In this document: positions 6,165-8,559 of the stretch, one piece after another
Layout: each line of letters opens with the position of its first letter
How positions within the stretch are numbered: position 1 is the first letter of the stretch
From: Sulfurimonas sp.
GTDB lineage: Bacteria; Campylobacterota; Campylobacteria; Campylobacterales; Sulfurimonadaceae
Direction: 5' to 3'
Length of the DNA: 8,559 nucleotides
Assembly: GCA_002732645.1 (NCBI GenBank)
Contig: NVRL01000031.1
Span: forward strand, 2,320 to 10,878
Made by a program: the position numbers and the translations under genes
Notes under the pieces: generated by a model
What the model was told of the DNA's origin: nothing
The model's database searches: none
What the model saw: only the letters and a program-made list of their open reading frames with translations

Positions 6165-8063
6165 ATGGCATTAATGAAAAAAAACACTTCAGGTTCATCT
6201 TCAGCTGCAGTAGTAGCACAAGGCAGCGGCGGTGGAGATAAAAGACGTCAAAGAACACTGGCTAAACAACAGCAAATTAGCGAGAGTATAGCTGGTGTAT
6301 CTATGACTATTTTAGAAAATGCGCAAGAGAGTGTAAGTGCTATTGAAGAGTTAAAGTCTTCAATGGAACAGATTGCTACTGCTGCTGAAGAGAACAGCGG
6401 TGCAAGTGAGCAGGCTCTGGCTAATGTTAATGGTATTAACACAAATATTAGCAGAATGAACTCAACTATTACAACAGTTATCGCTTCAACTCTCTCTACT
6501 GGTGAAAATATTATGGCATCGGTTGATAAGATTAATGATTCAGTCGGCAGAATGGCTATTGCTGTAAAAGTTGCTGAGGAATCATCAACCAAGAGTGAAG
6601 AACTTAAAGTTTCATCTCAAAATATTGGAGATGCCGTCGGTTTTATCGCAAAAATTGCAGATCAAACAAATCTACTTGCATTAAATGCTGCTATTGAAGC
6701 ATCTCGTGCAAAAGAGCATGGAAAAGGTTTTGCAGTTGTAGCTGATGAGACTCGTGCGCTTGCTGGTGAGAGTGAAAAAAATGCTGAGTTTATCTCTGAG
6801 CTTGTTAATAAGATACAGGGAAGTATAGATAATATTATTACCAGTATTGGTGCTACAACTACAACTATATCTGGTAACGGTACAAAAGGTAATACTCTTA
6901 GTGCTAAGATGGAAGAGCTTACTAAGATAGCTGTTTACTCTGTTGAAGCTGCTAGGAGTGTAAATATTTATACTCAAAAACTTGGTGATTTTGTCTCTAA
7001 AATTAATGATGGTTCACAAGATATAGCTAATGCCTCAAGTGAGATAGCTTTATCTGTTGAAAAAACTTTAAATGGAATTGACATACAGTCAGATGCATTA
7101 GCTCAGACAGAAGATGATATCAAAGAACTATCAAGTCTTGCAGAAGAATTAAAATACTCTACAGATACAATGAAATCTGCTGAAGATATTGCATTGAGTG
7201 CTGATACTATTGGTGGGTCAATGGAAGATATTCAAAATGCTCTTGAAGATGTAACTGGCGCATTAAACCAGATAGAATCATCTTCTCACACTACAAATAA
7301 GAGTGCACTTCGAAATAAAGAATTGATTGAAGCCGGTATAGATGCAGCTAAAGATATAGATAAGTTAATAGAAATAGCTAGAAGAAATTTTGACCTTTTA
7401 AAAGTATCATTCAACGTTGTTAAAAATACTGTTAGTGAGATTAGAGGAGCATTTAGTGATTCTATTACTAAAGGTAACAGTGCAGCTGCTGAGTTGACTG
7501 TAATAGTAAAAGAGACTAGAAATGTTGATAAAACAGTCGGAAGAATTTCTAATTCAATTGTTCAGTTAAATATGCTTGCTATTAGTGGTTCAATAGAAGC
7601 TGCTCGTGCAGGTGACTTTGGAAAAGGTTTTGCAGTAGTAAGTGCAGATATTAGAAACTTAGCAAAAGATTCAGAATCAAATACCGATAAAATCAATGAT
7701 ATTGTCGAGTCAATGAACTCTGAGATAGATACTGTTAGAACAGATTGGAATAATCTTTTAGAATCACAAGGCAGTGAACAATCTCTTATAGATGGATTAA
7801 TAAATGATATTGTGAAAATTACAGATATGCTTGTTGACTTGCTTGATAGATATACAGGTCTAAAATCTGTAAACGATCAAAACCTAGAAGGTATGAATCA
7901 AGTTGTTATTGGTATTAGTGAGATTCAAAAAGCAGTAGAACTTAGTGCTAGAAATGCTATGGAGTCTCGCAAAGCGAGTGAACTGATTATTGAGACAGTT
8001 TCACATATTGGTGAAGGTGTAGAAGAGTTGGCTGTAATGGCGGATGAGCTTCAGCAGGGGTAA
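6165..8063 (+). CDS. soluble chemoreceptor (methyl-accepting chemotaxis protein) with two tandem signalling tips
   Basis: This 632-residue protein has no membrane segment, signal peptide or HAMP domain. After a Ser/Gly/Ala-rich N-terminus (about 8-25) it is nearly all coiled-coil helix. The first hairpin tip, D166 to A200, is the canonical CheA/CheW-contact region (QTNLLALNAAIEASRA). A second tip, V466 to A500, reads QLNMLAISGSIEAARA. They are exactly 300 residues apart (E178 and E478) and share 19 of 35 positions without gaps, so the protein looks like a duplicated signalling unit with about 150-residue arms on each side of both tips. No sensor domain is present; input probably comes from the PAS protein encoded just upstream, and output goes through CheW/CheA to the motor. 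No CheR-docking pentapeptide is seen at the C-terminus (ends ELQQG). ATG 6165 has AAAGGAA (6152-6158) six bases upstream. A CheW-like gene starts six bases after the stop. Confidence 0.93.
   Translation: MALMKKNTSGSSSAAVVAQGSGGGDKRRQRTLAKQQQISESIAGVSMTILENAQESVSAIEELKSSMEQIATAAEENSGASEQALANVNGINTNISRMNSTITTVIASTLSTGENIMASVDKINDSVGRMAIAVKVAEESSTKSEELKVSSQNIGDAVGFIAKIADQTNLLALNAAIEASRAKEHGKGFAVVADETRALAGESEKNAEFISELVNKIQGSIDNIITSIGATTTTISGNGTKGNTLSAKMEELTKIAVYSVEAARSVNIYTQKLGDFVSKINDGSQDIANASSEIALSVEKTLNGIDIQSDALAQTEDDIKELSSLAEELKYSTDTMKSAEDIALSADTIGGSMEDIQNALEDVTGALNQIESSSHTTNKSALRNKELIEAGIDAAKDIDKLIEIARRNFDLLKVSFNVVKNTVSEIRGAFSDSITKGNSAAAELTVIVKETRNVDKTVGRISNSIVQLNMLAISGSIEAARAGDFGKGFAVVSADIRNLAKDSESNTDKINDIVESMNSEIDTVRTDWNNLLESQGSEQSLIDGLINDIVKITDMLVDLLDRYTGLKSVNDQNLEGMNQVVIGISEIQKAVELSARNAMESRKASELIIETVSHIGEGVEELAVMADELQQG
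6660..6764 (+). other. first (canonical) receptor signalling tip
   Basis: Codons 166-200 of the receptor encode the hairpin tip that contacts CheA and CheW in known chemoreceptors. Differences from the common consensus are small: S180 for Ala, K183 for Gly and T196 for Val. The key E178 and R181 are retained. Confidence 0.85.
7560..7664 (+). other. second (divergent) receptor signalling tip
   Basis: Codons 466-500 encode a second tip in register with the first at an offset of exactly 300 residues. It keeps N469, E478, R481 and GKGFAVV (486-492) but changes QTN to QLN, LNAAIEA to ISGSIEA, and the usual ADEVR to SADIR. This suggests a specialised contact surface, not a simple recent copy. Confidence 0.8.
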
Positions 8064-8069
8064 ATACAG

Positions 8070-8559
8070 ATGCAACAGATTCAAGAGATTTTAATTATCA
8101 AAAATTCTCAAGAGAATTATGGTATTTCTACAGAAAATATAAATCAGATTTCAAGAGTTCCATCACTTATGGAGCTACCTCTAAGACCTTATGGAACAAG
8201 AGGACTCTGTGGTGTTGGTGGAAATATAGTAAGTATACTTGATGTAAATCTTTTATTAGGGATGCCTAAAGTAGATTTAGAAGCCGGCAATAGTAGACTT
8301 CTCAGTCTTAATGGGGATCTATCATCAAATGCTCTACTCGTAAGTGAAGTTTACAATACTGTGGATATAGAAGAGTCAAATATAGAGTATATAAACAATA
8401 CTAATGATCCTGTAATAGCTATATATAAATATAAGGACTCTTTGGTTCAGGTTTTATCTCTAGAAACTTTAATCTCTAAAATCTCTAAAGTTAAAATTGA
8501 GTCTAGAGAGGTACAAAACGGTAAACTGAAAGTTGTTGATAAAAAAGAAGAAAACTCTA
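8070..8559 (+). CDS. CheW-like coupling protein, truncated by right edge
   Basis: Starting at ATG 8070, six bases after the receptor stop, 163 codons stay open to the window edge. AGGGG (8056-8060), inside the end of the receptor gene, can serve as ribosome binding site. The peptide (MQQIQEILIIKNSQENYG...) has the CheW beta-barrel pattern: EILIIKNSQENYGIS (6-20), ISRVPSLMELP (27-37), and GLCGVGGNIVSILDVNLLLG (45-64). CheW links receptors to the kinase CheA. At the position of the usual R-G pair before the PVID-type strand there is G50-G51, so the conserved arginine of CheW is missing. A hydrophilic stretch after about residue 140 could be a linker or the approach to the C-terminus; whether a second domain follows cannot be seen. 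Its place in the operon suggests a coupler dedicated to this receptor. Confidence 0.82.
   Translation, partial: MQQIQEILIIKNSQENYGISTENINQISRVPSLMELPLRPYGTRGLCGVGGNIVSILDVNLLLGMPKVDLEAGNSRLLSLNGDLSSNALLVSEVYNTVDIEESNIEYINNTNDPVIAIYKYKDSLVQVLSLETLISKISKVKIESREVQNGKLKVVDKKEENS

Noticed and set aside
6248..6977. Minus-strand open frames (6248-6592, 6681-6977) under the chemoreceptor gene
   Set aside because: Shadows of coiled-coil coding sequence, with no ribosome binding site or recognisable domain.
1..8559. Mobile elements, CRISPR arrays, tRNA or rRNA genes
   Set aside because: Looked for and not seen: no transposase or integrase reading frames, regularly spaced repeats or cloverleaf sequences.

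Overview
The window looks like a chromosomal segment of a free-living Campylobacterota (epsilonproteobacterium), most likely Sulfurimonas or a close relative. The DNA is AT-rich, promoters appear as isolated TATAAT-type -10 boxes without clear -35 boxes, and flhA sits next to an Rrf2 regulator and rpsO, an order I recall from Campylobacter. The genus is inferred from protein style, not from a database search.

Left part (1-2704, minus strand): a tightly packed unit reads right to left: an Rrf2-family regulator with three cysteines, then flhA (the flagellar export gate) two bases later, then the first 33 codons of a DHH-type phosphoesterase that runs off the left edge. Middle (2809-5148, plus strand): a divergent gene, sharing a 104-bp promoter region with the Rrf2 gene, encodes a membrane sensor. 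It has a periplasmic CxxCH haem-c domain, a cytoplasmic PAS domain, a GGDEF domain with altered metal-site residues, and an EAL domain with its catalytic set intact. It is followed by rpsO (ribosomal protein S15), with its own promoter, a leader hairpin and a downstream hairpin.

Right part (5718-8559, plus strand): a three-gene chemosensory unit. It holds a stand-alone Aer-like PAS protein, a soluble chemoreceptor with two complete signalling-hairpin tips exactly 300 residues apart, and a CheW-like coupling protein cut by the right edge. The CheW-like gene and the DHH gene are incomplete here.

The shared theme is redox-linked control of motility: a probable Fe-S regulator coupled to flhA, a haem/PAS-controlled c-di-GMP enzyme, and a flavin-type PAS paired with a cytoplasmic receptor. 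The most unusual element is the PAS / tandem-tip receptor / CheW-like operon, which looks like a split, membrane-free energy-taxis module with its own coupling protein. No mobile elements, CRISPR arrays, tRNA or rRNA genes were seen, and no stretch longer than 300 bp lacks a gene.
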